Positions 21,098 through 30,178 of a DNA stretch of 64,000 nt are shown here, in pieces; positions within the stretch are counted from its first letter, which is position 1, and every line of letters begins with the position of its first letter. The DNA is taken from positions 2,299,001 through 2,363,000 of the forward strand of contig OZ014415.1 of assembly GCA_963965975.1 (NCBI GenBank). The letters run 5' to 3'. This DNA comes from Xestospongia bergquistia (taxonomy: Eukaryota > Porifera > Demospongiae > Haplosclerida > Petrosiidae). The notes under the pieces were generated by a model. That model searched no databases, was not told the origin of the DNA, and saw only the letters and a list, made by a program, of their open reading frames with translations. Position numbers and translations under genes: made by a program.

Positions 21098-22132
21098 ATG
21101 ATAACTATCATTATCTTAGCCTTGTTAGGGCTCATTCAGGCCCAGGACAGTCAATACTGTACCACTCAATGTACCACTAACTGTCCCTTCACTTGTCCTC
21201 CATCTTGTGCTAATGACAGTTTAGCTTTAGCAACACTTACTAAAAGAATCATTAAAATGGAAACAGGCTTAAAATATTTAATTGACCGGGTCATTAATAA
21301 TACTATCCCAATCACTGAACCAAGTACCTATCCTCCTTCTCCTCTCCTCCACTCCTGTGAGGAGATCAAGACTAACTGGCCTGATAGTCCCTCTGACTAT
21401 TATATCATAGCTGATATTAATGGACATCGTCGTCAAGTCTACTGTCATATGGAGTCACTGTGCAACTCTGGAGGAGGATGGATGAGGGTAGCCTATCTCA
21501 ACATGTCTGACCCCAAAGAAGAATGTCCACCTGGATTTAGACTGTATGAAGAAGATGAAGTAAGAGCATGTGGAAGACCATCATCATCACCAGCTGGTTA
21601 CTGTCAATCAGTCAAGTTCCCCTCCTACAGTATCAGTTATTCTCAAGTATGTGGTAAGGTTATTGGATATCAATATGCAACAACAGATGCCATTGACCCT
21701 TATGGTGGATACAATATCAGTGGAGCATATGTTGATGGTGTTAGTCTCACTCATGGTAATCCCCGTCAACATATCTGGACATTTATGGCTGCTACTCAAG
21801 AGAATGTTTGCAATGATGATTGTCGTCATGAATGTCCCTGTGCTCCTAACAGTCCTCTTAATGTCCCTTCTTTTATTGGTAATGACTACTTTTGTGAGTC
21901 AGGAAATCCTAACCATTATGAGTATGGTGTTTTTTATACTGGAGATCCACTCTGGGATGGTAAACAATGTGGACTAATAGAGAAGGGCTGTTGTCAAGCT
22001 TCTGGTCCACCATGGTTTAATAAGACACTTAACTCTCCCACTACTGACTACATAGAGATGAGGGTGTGTTCAGATCAAGTGTCAAGTAATGAAGATTCTC
22101 CAGTTAGTTTTTATGAGATTTATGTTAAGTAA
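21098..22132 (+). CDS. secreted fibrinogen-like Cys-rich protein A (344 aa, type I head)
   Basis: Single-exon gene. Signal peptide 1-15 (MITIIILALLGLIQA), then a Cys-rich head with CTTQCTTNCPFTCPPSC (21-37), then a short linker with possible N-glycosylation at NNT. The shared domain starts at LLHSCEEI (83). Its first part, 87-136, is fibrinogen-like: CEEI..YYIIAD.NGH..VYCHMES...GGGWMRVAYLNM. The second part, 150-344, carries ACGRP, the GAYVDGVS and HIWTFMA motifs, ECPCAPNSP, DPLWDGKQCG, CC, PWF and TTDYIEMRVC...EDSP...YEIYVK. Hypervariable spots: 193-208 (ATTDAIDPYGGYNISG), 235-244 (ENVCNDDCRH, with an extra Cys pair), 270-283 and 326-333. It is probably secreted and possibly lectin-like. Ligand unknown. 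TATA box at 21054. Confidence 0.9.
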   Translation: MITIIILALLGLIQAQDSQYCTTQCTTNCPFTCPPSCANDSLALATLTKRIIKMETGLKYLIDRVINNTIPITEPSTYPPSPLLHSCEEIKTNWPDSPSDYYIIADINGHRRQVYCHMESLCNSGGGWMRVAYLNMSDPKEECPPGFRLYEEDEVRACGRPSSSPAGYCQSVKFPSYSISYSQVCGKVIGYQYATTDAIDPYGGYNISGAYVDGVSLTHGNPRQHIWTFMAATQENVCNDDCRHECPCAPNSPLNVPSFIGNDYFCESGNPNHYEYGVFYTGDPLWDGKQCGLIEKGCCQASGPPWFNKTLNSPTTDYIEMRVCSDQVSSNEDSPVSFYEIYVK

Positions 22133-22587
22133 TTATTAGATATTACAAAAGGAAAGATAATGTACAATTTGTTAAAAAATAATAAAATTTTATGTTTCTG
22201 ATACTACTGTAACATTAATTGGTTTGACAATTTTAATTAAGTTAAATTTGGTCAAAATAAATTATCATGGATGTATCAAACTACTGTATCTGAATAAAAG
22301 GGGGTGGGCACTATATTTAATAGGTGAAGATAAGATAGTTCTATAATCTATTTCACTTCCTACTATGTACTCTCTCAAAACCAGTTTGGACAATGACCAT
22401 CAAAGTTAAATTCAGTCAAAATAAAGGGTATATCAGACTACTATATATGAAGAAAAGGGATGGACATATACTCAACAGATAATTGACCTATAATAACATT
22501 ACCTCCTACCTATGTACTCCTTCAATAGTAGACATACAGCAGTAATCAGTAAGGTTAGATAAGAGTTAACCTTAAGTTACTGCTGTA
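22133..22587. other. spacer between genes A and B
   Basis: Holds the 3' end of gene A (AATAAAATTTT near 22182) and AT-rich repeats. Phrases such as CTGAATAAAAGGGGGTGGGC and TAGGTGAAGATAAGATAGTTC recur at about 24390 and 52330 in other spacers. No gene seen. Confidence 0.5.
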
Positions 22588-22956
22588 GTAACCTTTGATT
22601 CACTGAAGTCAGATAACTTTCTCTTATAGAAACATTCTCAAATCGTCAATACTTTTAGTGATAAACTTTAGGTCAACACAACAACAAATACTATAAAACC
22701 ATTAGATCAGAAAGCTATACACTCAACAGATAATTGACCTATGATAACATTACCTCCTAACTATGTACTCTCTCAAAACCAGACATACAACAGTAACCAG
22801 CAAAGGTTAGATAAGAGTTAACCCTAAGTTACTGCCGTAGTAACCTTTGATTCAATGAACTCAGATAACTTTCTCTTATAGAAACATTCTCAAGCTTTCA
22901 ATGAAGATAGCTATAATGATAAACTTTATGTCCACACAACAAAACAGAGTATAAAA
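22588..22956 (+). promoter_or_regulatory. tandemly duplicated promoter of gene B (about 252-bp unit)
   Basis: Two copies of the type I promoter lie in tandem. GTAACCTTTGATTCA is at 22588 and 22840, GAAACATTCTCAA follows each, and TATA boxes are at 22692-22698 and 22950-22956. ACTCAACAGATAATTGACC marks the repeat start near 22470 and 22721. Only the second TATA box is at the normal distance (38 bases) from the ATG at 22994, so the first copy may be an alternative promoter or a relic. Confidence 0.65.
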
Positions 22957-22993
22957 CCATTGATCACATAGCTAACACCACGGAATAAGAAAT

Positions 22994-24031
22994 ATGATAG
23001 CTTTCTTCATCCTAGCCTTGTTAGGTCTCATTCAGGCCCAGGACAGTCAATACTGTACCACTAAATGTACCACTAGCTGTCCCTTCACTTGTCCTCCATC
23101 TTGTGCTAATGACAGTTTAGCTTTAGCAGTACTTACTAGAAGAGTCATTAAAATGGAAACAGGTTTAAAATATTTAATTGATTGGGCCATTAATAGTACT
23201 AGCCCAGTCATTGAACCAAGTACATATTCGCCTTCTCCTCTCCTCCACTCATGTGAGGAGATTAAGACTAACTGGCCTGATAGTCCCTCTGACTATTATA
23301 TCATAGCTGATACTAACGGACATCCTCGTCAAGTCTACTGTCATATGGAATCACTGTGTAACTCTGGAGGAGGATGGATGAGGGTAGCCTATCTCAACAT
23401 GTCTGACCCTACAGAAGAATGTCCACCTGGATTTAGACTATATAATCAGAATGGAATAAGAGCATGTGGACGACCAGCATCATCACCAGCTGGTTACTGT
23501 CAATCAGTCAAGTTCCCCTCCTACAGTATTAGTTACTCTCAAGTATGTGGTCGGGTTATTGGATATCAACATGGATCACCTGATGCCATTAATCCTGGGC
23601 GTTCACAGAAAAATAATGTCAATGGAGCATATGTTGATGGTGTTAGTATAACTCGTGGTAATCCTCGTCAACATGTCTGGACATTTATGGCTGCTCTACA
23701 AGAGAATGTATTTTTTGTTAAGGGTCATGATGAGTGTCCCTGTGCTCCTAACAGTCCTGTGTCTGTCCCATCCTTTATTGGTAATTGTTACTTCTGTGAG
23801 TCAGGTTGTCCTGGACACTGGCAGCATAATGTATTTTACACTGATCCACTCTGGGATGGTAAAAAGTGTGGACTGATAGAGAAGCCCTGTTGTCAAGCTC
23901 CTGGTCTACCATGGTTTCATAAGACACTTAACTCTCCCACTACTGACTACATAGAAATGAGAGTGTGTGGAGATCAATCAACAACTGATGAAGATTCTCC
24001 TGTTGGTTATTATGAGATTTATGTAAAGTAG
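22994..24031 (+). CDS. secreted fibrinogen-like Cys-rich protein B (345 aa, type I head)
   Basis: Single exon, closest relative of gene A, with the same signal peptide form (MIAFFILALLGLIQA) and head (CTTKCTTSCPFTCPPSC, then CANDSLALAVLTRR). LLHSCEEI begins at residue 83. It differs from A mainly at the variable spots: GSPDAINPGRSQKNNVNG for spot 1, ENVFFVKGHD for spot 2 (no extra Cys pair), CPGHWQHNVFYTDP for spot 3 and GDQSTTDEDSP for spot 4. The GRSQKNN version of spot 1 is shared with genes O, P and T, which have other heads. Lies 861 bases after gene A. Confidence 0.9.
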   Translation: MIAFFILALLGLIQAQDSQYCTTKCTTSCPFTCPPSCANDSLALAVLTRRVIKMETGLKYLIDWAINSTSPVIEPSTYSPSPLLHSCEEIKTNWPDSPSDYYIIADTNGHPRQVYCHMESLCNSGGGWMRVAYLNMSDPTEECPPGFRLYNQNGIRACGRPASSPAGYCQSVKFPSYSISYSQVCGRVIGYQHGSPDAINPGRSQKNNVNGAYVDGVSITRGNPRQHVWTFMAALQENVFFVKGHDECPCAPNSPVSVPSFIGNCYFCESGCPGHWQHNVFYTDPLWDGKKCGLIEKPCCQAPGLPWFHKTLNSPTTDYIEMRVCGDQSTTDEDSPVGYYEIYVK

Positions 24032-24649
24032 TCAAGATTGAAGACATTATTTCATTAACTAAAGATAGGCTAAATTTTTGCATACATGTTGAACAATTAT
24101 TAAATTTGTTGTAACATTTTTTTTTCATTTTAATTTAGTTAAAGGAAAAAAAATAATTTTGTATTATAATTACTCAAATAAATCAACCTCTAATCTACAA
24201 TTGAGGAAAGTTTATTTTGATACAGAAAACAGACAAATCATATCTAGAGTCAATAAATATTGATAACATTAATTCTGACAATTTAGGTTTTGTCAATCCT
24301 CATTCTTGCAATGCTTTGACAATAAAATAAGCAATGAATATGATTGAGTGGTAAAAATACATTGTGATGGATGTATCACAGACTACTATATCTGAACAAA
24401 AGGAGTGGACATATACTCAATAGGTGAAGATAAGATAGTTCTTTCAGGATATAATCTACCTTTGACACATCAACTCCTACTTATGTACTCTCTCAAAACC
24501 TATTACCTCCCAACCATATAGCAATAGTCAGCAAGGTTGTGACCCTAATTGTGAAAATATGATATTATTTGAACTTTCCCAAATTCAATACCACCTTCAA
24601 AGATGACCTTTCAGTCACAAACAACTTGTTATGACTCTAATCCTCAGCA
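24032..24649. other. spacer with type II promoter boxes
   Basis: Repeated spacer sequence, then the type II promoter of pseudogene C: ACTTTCCCAAATTCAATACC near 24575, CTTTCAGTCACAAACAAC near 24608, then CCTCAGCATATAAAAG. The same string of boxes lies before gene E at 28340-28430. Confidence 0.55.
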
Positions 24650-24669
24650 TATAAAAGAAAGCTAAAATC

Positions 24670-24712
24670 TGCTTAAGCTAAAATCTTACAATGTAAGATT
24701 TTAGCTTAAGCA
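24670..24712 (+). repeat. perfect 43-bp inverted repeat in the leader of pseudogene C
   Basis: Two 21-base arms (TGCTTAAGCTAAAATCTTACA and its exact complement) are separated by a single A. It lies between the TATA box (24650-24656) and the ATG at 24734, so a transcript would begin with a strong hairpin. Sister genes E and O carry only one arm-like segment (AATGTAATATTTTAGTTTGA), so this is a local inverted duplication. Confidence 0.9.
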
Positions 24713-24733
24713 AAGAGAGTCTACGATTAAGAA

Positions 24734-25593
24734 ATGCTGACATTCATCATCTTGGGTCTTGCCATTGGCCTAGTTCATGTCAATGGTGACAGTCATACTG
24801 GAGGATGTACAGCTACTTATACAATTACATGTCCAATGACTCCTCCTGCACATGGTTCTTGCAGCAATGACAGAAAAAAGCTGAGCAAGTTGACAAGAAT
24901 ATCAACCAGATCAACAATGCAAAGCTTGATCGTTTAATCGTCATATTTATGGTAGCCTACCTCAACATGTCTGACCCTACAGAAGAATGTCCACCTGGAT
25001 TTAGACTATATAATCAGAAAAAAATAAGAGCATGTGGACGACAAGCATCGTCACCAGCTGGTTATTGTCAATCACTCAAGTTACCCTCCTACAGTATCAG
25101 CTACTCTCAAGTATGTGGTAGAATTATTGGATATCAATATGCATCAATTGATGCTATCTATCAGCATAGTGGAAGCATTAATGGAGCATATGTTGATGGT
25201 GTGAGTCTCACTCATGGTAATCCTTGTAAACATATCTGACATTTATAGCTGCTCTACAAGAAAATACTTGCAATACTAATTTGCCGTCATGAGTGTCCCT
25301 GTGCTCCTAACAGCCCTGTGACTGTCCCATCTTTTATTGGTAGTAACTACTTCTGTGAGTCAGGTTATCCTGGACACTGGCAATGGAATAAATTCTATCC
25401 TGGGGATCTACTCTGGAATGGTAAACAGTGTGGACTGATAGAGAAGGCATGTTGTCAAGCTCCTGGTCTACCGTGGTTCCATAAGACACTTAACTCTTCA
25501 ACAAGTGACCATATAGAAATGAGAATATATGGAGATGATGACTCAAGTAATGAAGATTCACCTGTTAGTTATTATGAGATTTATGTTAAATAG
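24734..25593 (+). pseudogene. broken array member C (type II head)
   Basis: Starts MLTFIILGLAIGLVHVNG like gene E. After the head, about 70 codons that should run from the coiled-coil end through the fibrinogen-like start (LYPPSSLLHSCEEI to GGGWMR) are missing, and the frame closes at 24937. Homology resumes at VAYLNMSDPTEECPPG (24951). A one-base loss near 25238 and an extra T near 25280 shift the frame again; the tail from 25318 to 25593 is readable to YYEIYVK. Spot 3 reads YPGHWQWNKFYPGD, like gene P. It is a decayed copy that still has a promoter. Confidence 0.85.
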
Positions 25594-27315
25594 GTTAAAG
25601 AAAATAGATAATAATAATTTTAAAATTTGCCTTAAGTTTATACTTTGATGTACACACCTTGACGAGGCGAATTTTGGTTAGGACACGTTAATGTTTTTGC
25701 AAATATTGCATTGATACTTGAAAAAACTGTTTGCTAATTGTAGTTGACTGAGGTATAACTTCATGTAATGACATTAAACATGACACGCAATTATATTAGA
25801 TATTCTATTCTACTTTGACTTCAACCCACAGAAACAGTCACCCTACATTTACAGACAGAACGAAATAAAATAGAGATCATATGTAAAGTTTGTGAATCAT
25901 ATCGCCATTCATAAAGGATGAGTTTGTACTCATAAGTGTAAATTTGTTTGCAAAAAGTTTCTTTAAATTTTGTATTAATTTGATTGCACTGTGGCAACCA
26001 GGAGTTCATAACCAAAGAATGACAATATTATTCAAAGCATGACTATTCAATAAACAGTAAACAGTAGAGGTAGGCATGATGTCAAAATTGCTCACTAATG
26101 TTTTTTAAATAAAATCCCCTTCTTCACAAAGAGATAAGATAATCTATTTAAGTGTCCACCTTTCTTTTTAATAAATCACCTCATAGCTATGTACTCTATC
26201 AAAACTTGTTACTTAGCTAAGTAAACACTTTATCATAATGATAAAAAAGCTTAAAATATATGAATTCCCCTAAGCTGAATCTTTTGTTTTGGCTCTTTCC
26301 AGGCTAATGGCAATAACAGTGAACATTGTAGTTATCACTGATAATATTTTGGAAGCATTGTAACTACAAGTCATTTTTGAGAGATCATCATTCCTAATTT
26401 ATTATGGTGATGATTAATCAGTCAGTAGTCAGAGAGTCTAACACTACACAATTTCCTCATGGTTGACAGAACCAAGGTGACATGATGAACGGGTATTAAG
26501 TTCTATGTAGTTGGTGTATGTCTTCATTGCAATTATAATGTGTAGTGGATCAACTTCCAAGGATAAGGTTCCAAATATGACTTTGTCCCATAAGATCTCT
26601 GACTACACAGAAGTTATACAAGTGTTTAGATAAAGTTCCAAGCAAGGCCACAAACATTTAAATCTTTTAATATTTGCTTAATTGATAAAATATGGTTTAT
26701 GATAGCATTCAGAAAAGAGCTGGAAAAGATGTTAAGGCTATACAAAAACTTCAAACCTTTGTTATATTTGGTGTTAACATATGGTAATTCAATGTTAAAA
26801 TATAGTACATCTAAATCAATAAAACTATACTTCACATGTTACTACCAAGTACAAGATACAAGGGTGTTGCTGACCAAATATCAAGTATATTCTCCCATTG
26901 CTTTTATGTTTATTGAGCAACATTCATAAAGTCTGATATACCTTGTTATGAATCTTTAGATAATAATTATAACTAGCAGTGATTATTACTTCAGGTTATC
27001 TAAACAGAAGAGGCTACACAATGTTAAAACTACCCACCTTTGTTCAAAAGCCAATTGTTCTGCCCTTTTACTATAAGAGGATAAGATAATCTATTCAAGT
27101 CTTAACCTTTACTATTAAAATCACATTCTACATGTACTCTTCCAAAACATGTACCTAAACTTCCTATACACTGGGTTAATCAATATAGTCAAATGATAAC
27201 TTTCCCAGACACCTTAGTCACAAAAACCTGGTTTGTGTTTGTAATCCTTAACTTATAAAGTAGATGATGAAAATGTTAAAATCTAGTTCACCTTATGAGC
27301 TAAAGGGTGTCTGCC
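25594..27315. other. spacer, no gene seen
   Basis: About 1.7 kb of AT-rich DNA. Parts near 26850-27140 (CAAGTATATTCTCCCATTGC, GAGCAACATTCATAAAGTCT, GAGGATAAGATAATCTATTC) recur at about 51780-52050 and 55170-55430, so this is another copy of the array spacer repeat. Short open frames have no homology to the family. Confidence 0.5.
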
Positions 27316-28040
27316 ATGTTTAAAATGCTATTTTCTCTTCATTTTGGGTCTATGTATAAATCACTTCAGGTTGGTGGATCAGGAGATGGATGAGGGTAGC
27401 TTACCTAAATATATCTGATCCTACAGAGGAATGTCCACCTGGATTTAAACTATGTAACCAGAATAAAATAAAAGCATGTGGACGGCCAGCATTATTATTA
27501 TTAGCTCATAACTGTCAATCACTCAAGTTACCCTCATACAGTATATCAGCTACTCTCAAGTATGTAGCTGGATTATTGGATATCAATATGGATAACTGAT
27601 GTCATTGACTCTTATGGAGAATATGACATCAACAGAGCATATGTTGATGGTGTTAGTCTTACTCATGGTAATCTTTCACCAACATATCTGAACATTTATG
27701 GTTGCTAATCAAGAACGTGTTTCAATGATGATTGTTGTCATAAGAGTTCCTGTGCTTCTAATAGTCTTCTTAATGTCCCTTCTCTTATTGGTAATGACTA
27801 TTTTTGTGAGTCAGGAAATTCTAAAGATTATGAGTACAATGTGTTATCCTGGGAATCCACTCTGAAATGGTGAACAATGTGGACTGATAGAGAAGACTTG
27901 TTGTCTAGTTCCTAGTCTACCATGGTTCAATAAGATACTTAACTTCCCTCTACTGACTACATAGAGTTGAGGGTGTGTTCAGATCAAGTGTCAAGCAATG
28001 TTGATTCTCCACTCAGTTTTTATGAGATTGCAGTAAGTAA
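27316..28040 (+). pseudogene. broken array member D
   Basis: A signal-peptide-like start at 27316 resembles that of gene G (ATGTTTAAAATGCTATTTTC, later TCACTTCAGGTT). It is joined by deletion to the GGWMRVAYLN part at about 27376. The remainder follows the family through TEECPPGFKLCNQNK, the YVDGVSLTHG equivalent, the CAPNSP equivalent and the YEI end near 28040, but with many small indels and stops. It is the most decayed long copy in the array. Confidence 0.8.
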
Positions 28041-28339
28041 TTACTAGATATTACAAAATGAAAGATAATGTAGAATTTGTGAAAAGATTATAAAATCTTA
28101 ATGTTTCTGCTATGACTACAACATTCATTGTTTTGACAACTTTAATTAAAATTAAATTTGGTCAATATAAATTATGATTAATCTACTGTATCATGTGGTC
28201 TATAATGTGTAGCAGGATAGTGTCTTTAAACAAACAAATTCCTACCTATGTACTCTCTCAAAAGCTGTTACCTTCCAGTCATTTAACAGGGGTCAGCAAG
28301 GTTAGATAAAAGGTGACCCTAATAGTAAAAACATGATAT

Positions 28340-28430
28340 TATCTAAACTTTCCCAAACCCAATACCACATTCAAAGATGACCTTTTAGTCACAAGCAATT
28401 TGTTAGGACTCTAATCCTCAGCATATAAAA
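28340..28430 (+). promoter_or_regulatory. type II array promoter (gene E)
   Basis: AAACTTTCCCAAACCCAATACC, then GATGACCTTTTAGTCACAA, then CCTCAGCATATAAAAG with TATA at 28424-28430, 58 bases before the ATG. The TCACAAA box and the CTCAGC-TATAAAA block are shared with C, G, R, S and U in close form; gene O keeps only a weaker version. Confidence 0.6.
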
Positions 28431-28487
28431 GACATCCTCACAATGTAATATTTTAGTTTGAGCAAAAGAGAGTCTACAATCAAAGAA

Positions 28488-29531
28488 ATGTTGACATTCA
28501 TCATCTTGGGTCTTGCCATTGGCTTAGTTCATGTCAATGGTGACAGCCATACTGGAGGATGTACTGCTACTTATACAACTACATGTCCAATAACTCCTCC
28601 TACATATGGTTCTTGTAACAACGAGAGCATAGCTATTGGAAAAAAGCTTGAGCAAGTCAATAATAATATCAACCAGATCAAAGCTAAACTTGATCGTTTA
28701 ATGGTACATGCAAATATTACTGATCTCTATCCTTCTTCTTCTCTCCTACACTCCTGTGAGGAGATCAACACCAACTCGCCTGATAGTCCCTCTGACTATT
28801 ACATCATAGCTGATATTAATGGACATTCTCGTCATGTCTACTGTCATATGGAATCACTGTGTAACTCTGGAGGAGGATGGATGAGGGTAGCCTACCTTAA
28901 CATGTCTGACCCTACAGAAGAATGTCCACCTGGATTTAGATTATATAACCAGAATGGAATAAGAGCATGTGGACGACCAGCATCATCACCAGCTGGTTAC
29001 TGTCAATCAGTCAAGTTCCCCTCCTACAGTATCAGTTACTCTCAAATATGTGGTCGAGTTATTGGATATGAATATGCAACACCTGATGCTATTCAACCTC
29101 ATAATGGAAGAGGTAGCATTAATGGAGCATATGTTGATGGCGTTAGTCTTACTCGAGGTAATCCTCGTAAACACGTGTGGACATTTATGGCTGCTTTACA
29201 AGGGAACTTTTTCTATCAAAATGGTCAACATGAGTGTCCTTGTGCTCCTAACAGTCCTGTGACTGTCCCATCCTTTATAGGTAATTGTTACTTCTGTGAG
29301 TCAGGTTGTCCTGGACATTATGAATATAATGTCTTATTTACTGATCCACTCTGGGACGGTAAACAGTGTGGACTGATAGAGAAGGCATGTTGTCAAGCTC
29401 CTGGTCTACCATGGTTCCATAAGACACTTAACTCTCCAACTACTGACTATTTAGAAATGAGGGTATGCTCAGATCAACAACCAAGTAATGAAGATATACC
29501 TGTTGGTTACTATGAGATTTACGTTAAATAG
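28488..29531 (+). CDS. secreted fibrinogen-like Cys-rich protein E (347 aa, type II head)
   Basis: Single exon. The ATG at 28488 is chosen because it starts the signal peptide MLTFIILGLAIGLVHVNG; the frame extends ten codons upstream without an ATG. The head has GGCTATYTTTCPITPP and GSCNNES, then a charged heptad stretch (IGKKLEQVNNNINQIKAKLD, about residues 51-70) that should form a coiled coil, then VHANITDLYPSSSLLHSCEEI. Shared domain complete to YYEIYVK. Variable spots: ATPDAIQPHNGRGSING, GNFFYQNGQH, CPGHYEYNVLFTDP, SDQQPSNEDIP. Spots 3 and 4 match gene G. It has SPDSPSD for the usual WPDSPSD. TATA box 28424. Confidence 0.9.
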   Translation: MLTFIILGLAIGLVHVNGDSHTGGCTATYTTTCPITPPTYGSCNNESIAIGKKLEQVNNNINQIKAKLDRLMVHANITDLYPSSSLLHSCEEINTNSPDSPSDYYIIADINGHSRHVYCHMESLCNSGGGWMRVAYLNMSDPTEECPPGFRLYNQNGIRACGRPASSPAGYCQSVKFPSYSISYSQICGRVIGYEYATPDAIQPHNGRGSINGAYVDGVSLTRGNPRKHVWTFMAALQGNFFYQNGQHECPCAPNSPVTVPSFIGNCYFCESGCPGHYEYNVLFTDPLWDGKQCGLIEKACCQAPGLPWFHKTLNSPTTDYLEMRVCSDQQPSNEDIPVGYYEIYVK

Positions 29532-30012
29532 ATAAAACTAATTTAAGAATTTGCCTGAAGTTTTACACTACAATGTACACATTATGATAGAGTGAATTTT
29601 GTAGGGACATGTTAAATTTTTTGTACAAATAATATATTGATACTTCCATTGATTTAAAAATCAGTTGCCAATTATAATTGAGTGAGTTTTTTCTTCATCT
29701 AATTATGACATACACCTTTATTACATTTATGATGAAATGTAACTTCTTTTACTACACACAAAAGGTGGAATATGTTATGATAAAGAGAAATTTTGTAAGA
29801 ACGTGTAATTGTTTGTGCAAACAATGTATAGATACTTGAGAGTGATTTAAAAAATCATTAGAGGATATAGATATAGATAAGGTCAGTCATTAACCTCAAT
29901 GATTAAAAATAGTCCCTCAGCATAATTTCTGACACATAATATCTCCTTCTACACACCCACTAATGATCTCTGCAATATTTGTACTTCCTAGTAAATCATA
30001 TTCTAAAGACAA
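29532..30012. other. spacer downstream of E, repeated after G
   Basis: The first 170 bases after the gene E stop (TTAAGAATTTG, ATGTACACATTATGATAGAG, GTAGGGACATGTTAAATTTT) are repeated after gene G at 35391-35560. Copies of GGTGGAATATGTTATGATAAAG lie at 29763 and 35624. No gene seen. Confidence 0.5.
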
Positions 30013-30178
30013 CTTATCTACAGAGGAACATCCACCTGGATTTAGACTATATAAGAAGAATGGAATAAGATCGTGCGGACAACCAGCATCATCACCAGCT
30101 AATATTTGTCAATCAGTCAACTTACAGTATTACTTACTCTCAAGTATGTGGTCGTGTTACTAGATATCAATGTGTATC
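30013..30178 (+). pseudogene. internal fragment of an array member
   Basis: About 165 bases encode EEHPPGFRLYKKNGIRSCG, then QPASSPANICQSV and a YSQVCGR-like piece. They correspond to the middle of the shared domain only. No signal peptide, start or tail. It sits inside extra sequence that the paired downstream block (after gene G) lacks. Confidence 0.8.

Noticed and set aside
21570-21977. Second-frame open frames inside the array genes (Met/Leu/Val-rich)
   Set aside because: They recur in every copy only because the main frame is conserved; shadows of the real coding frame.
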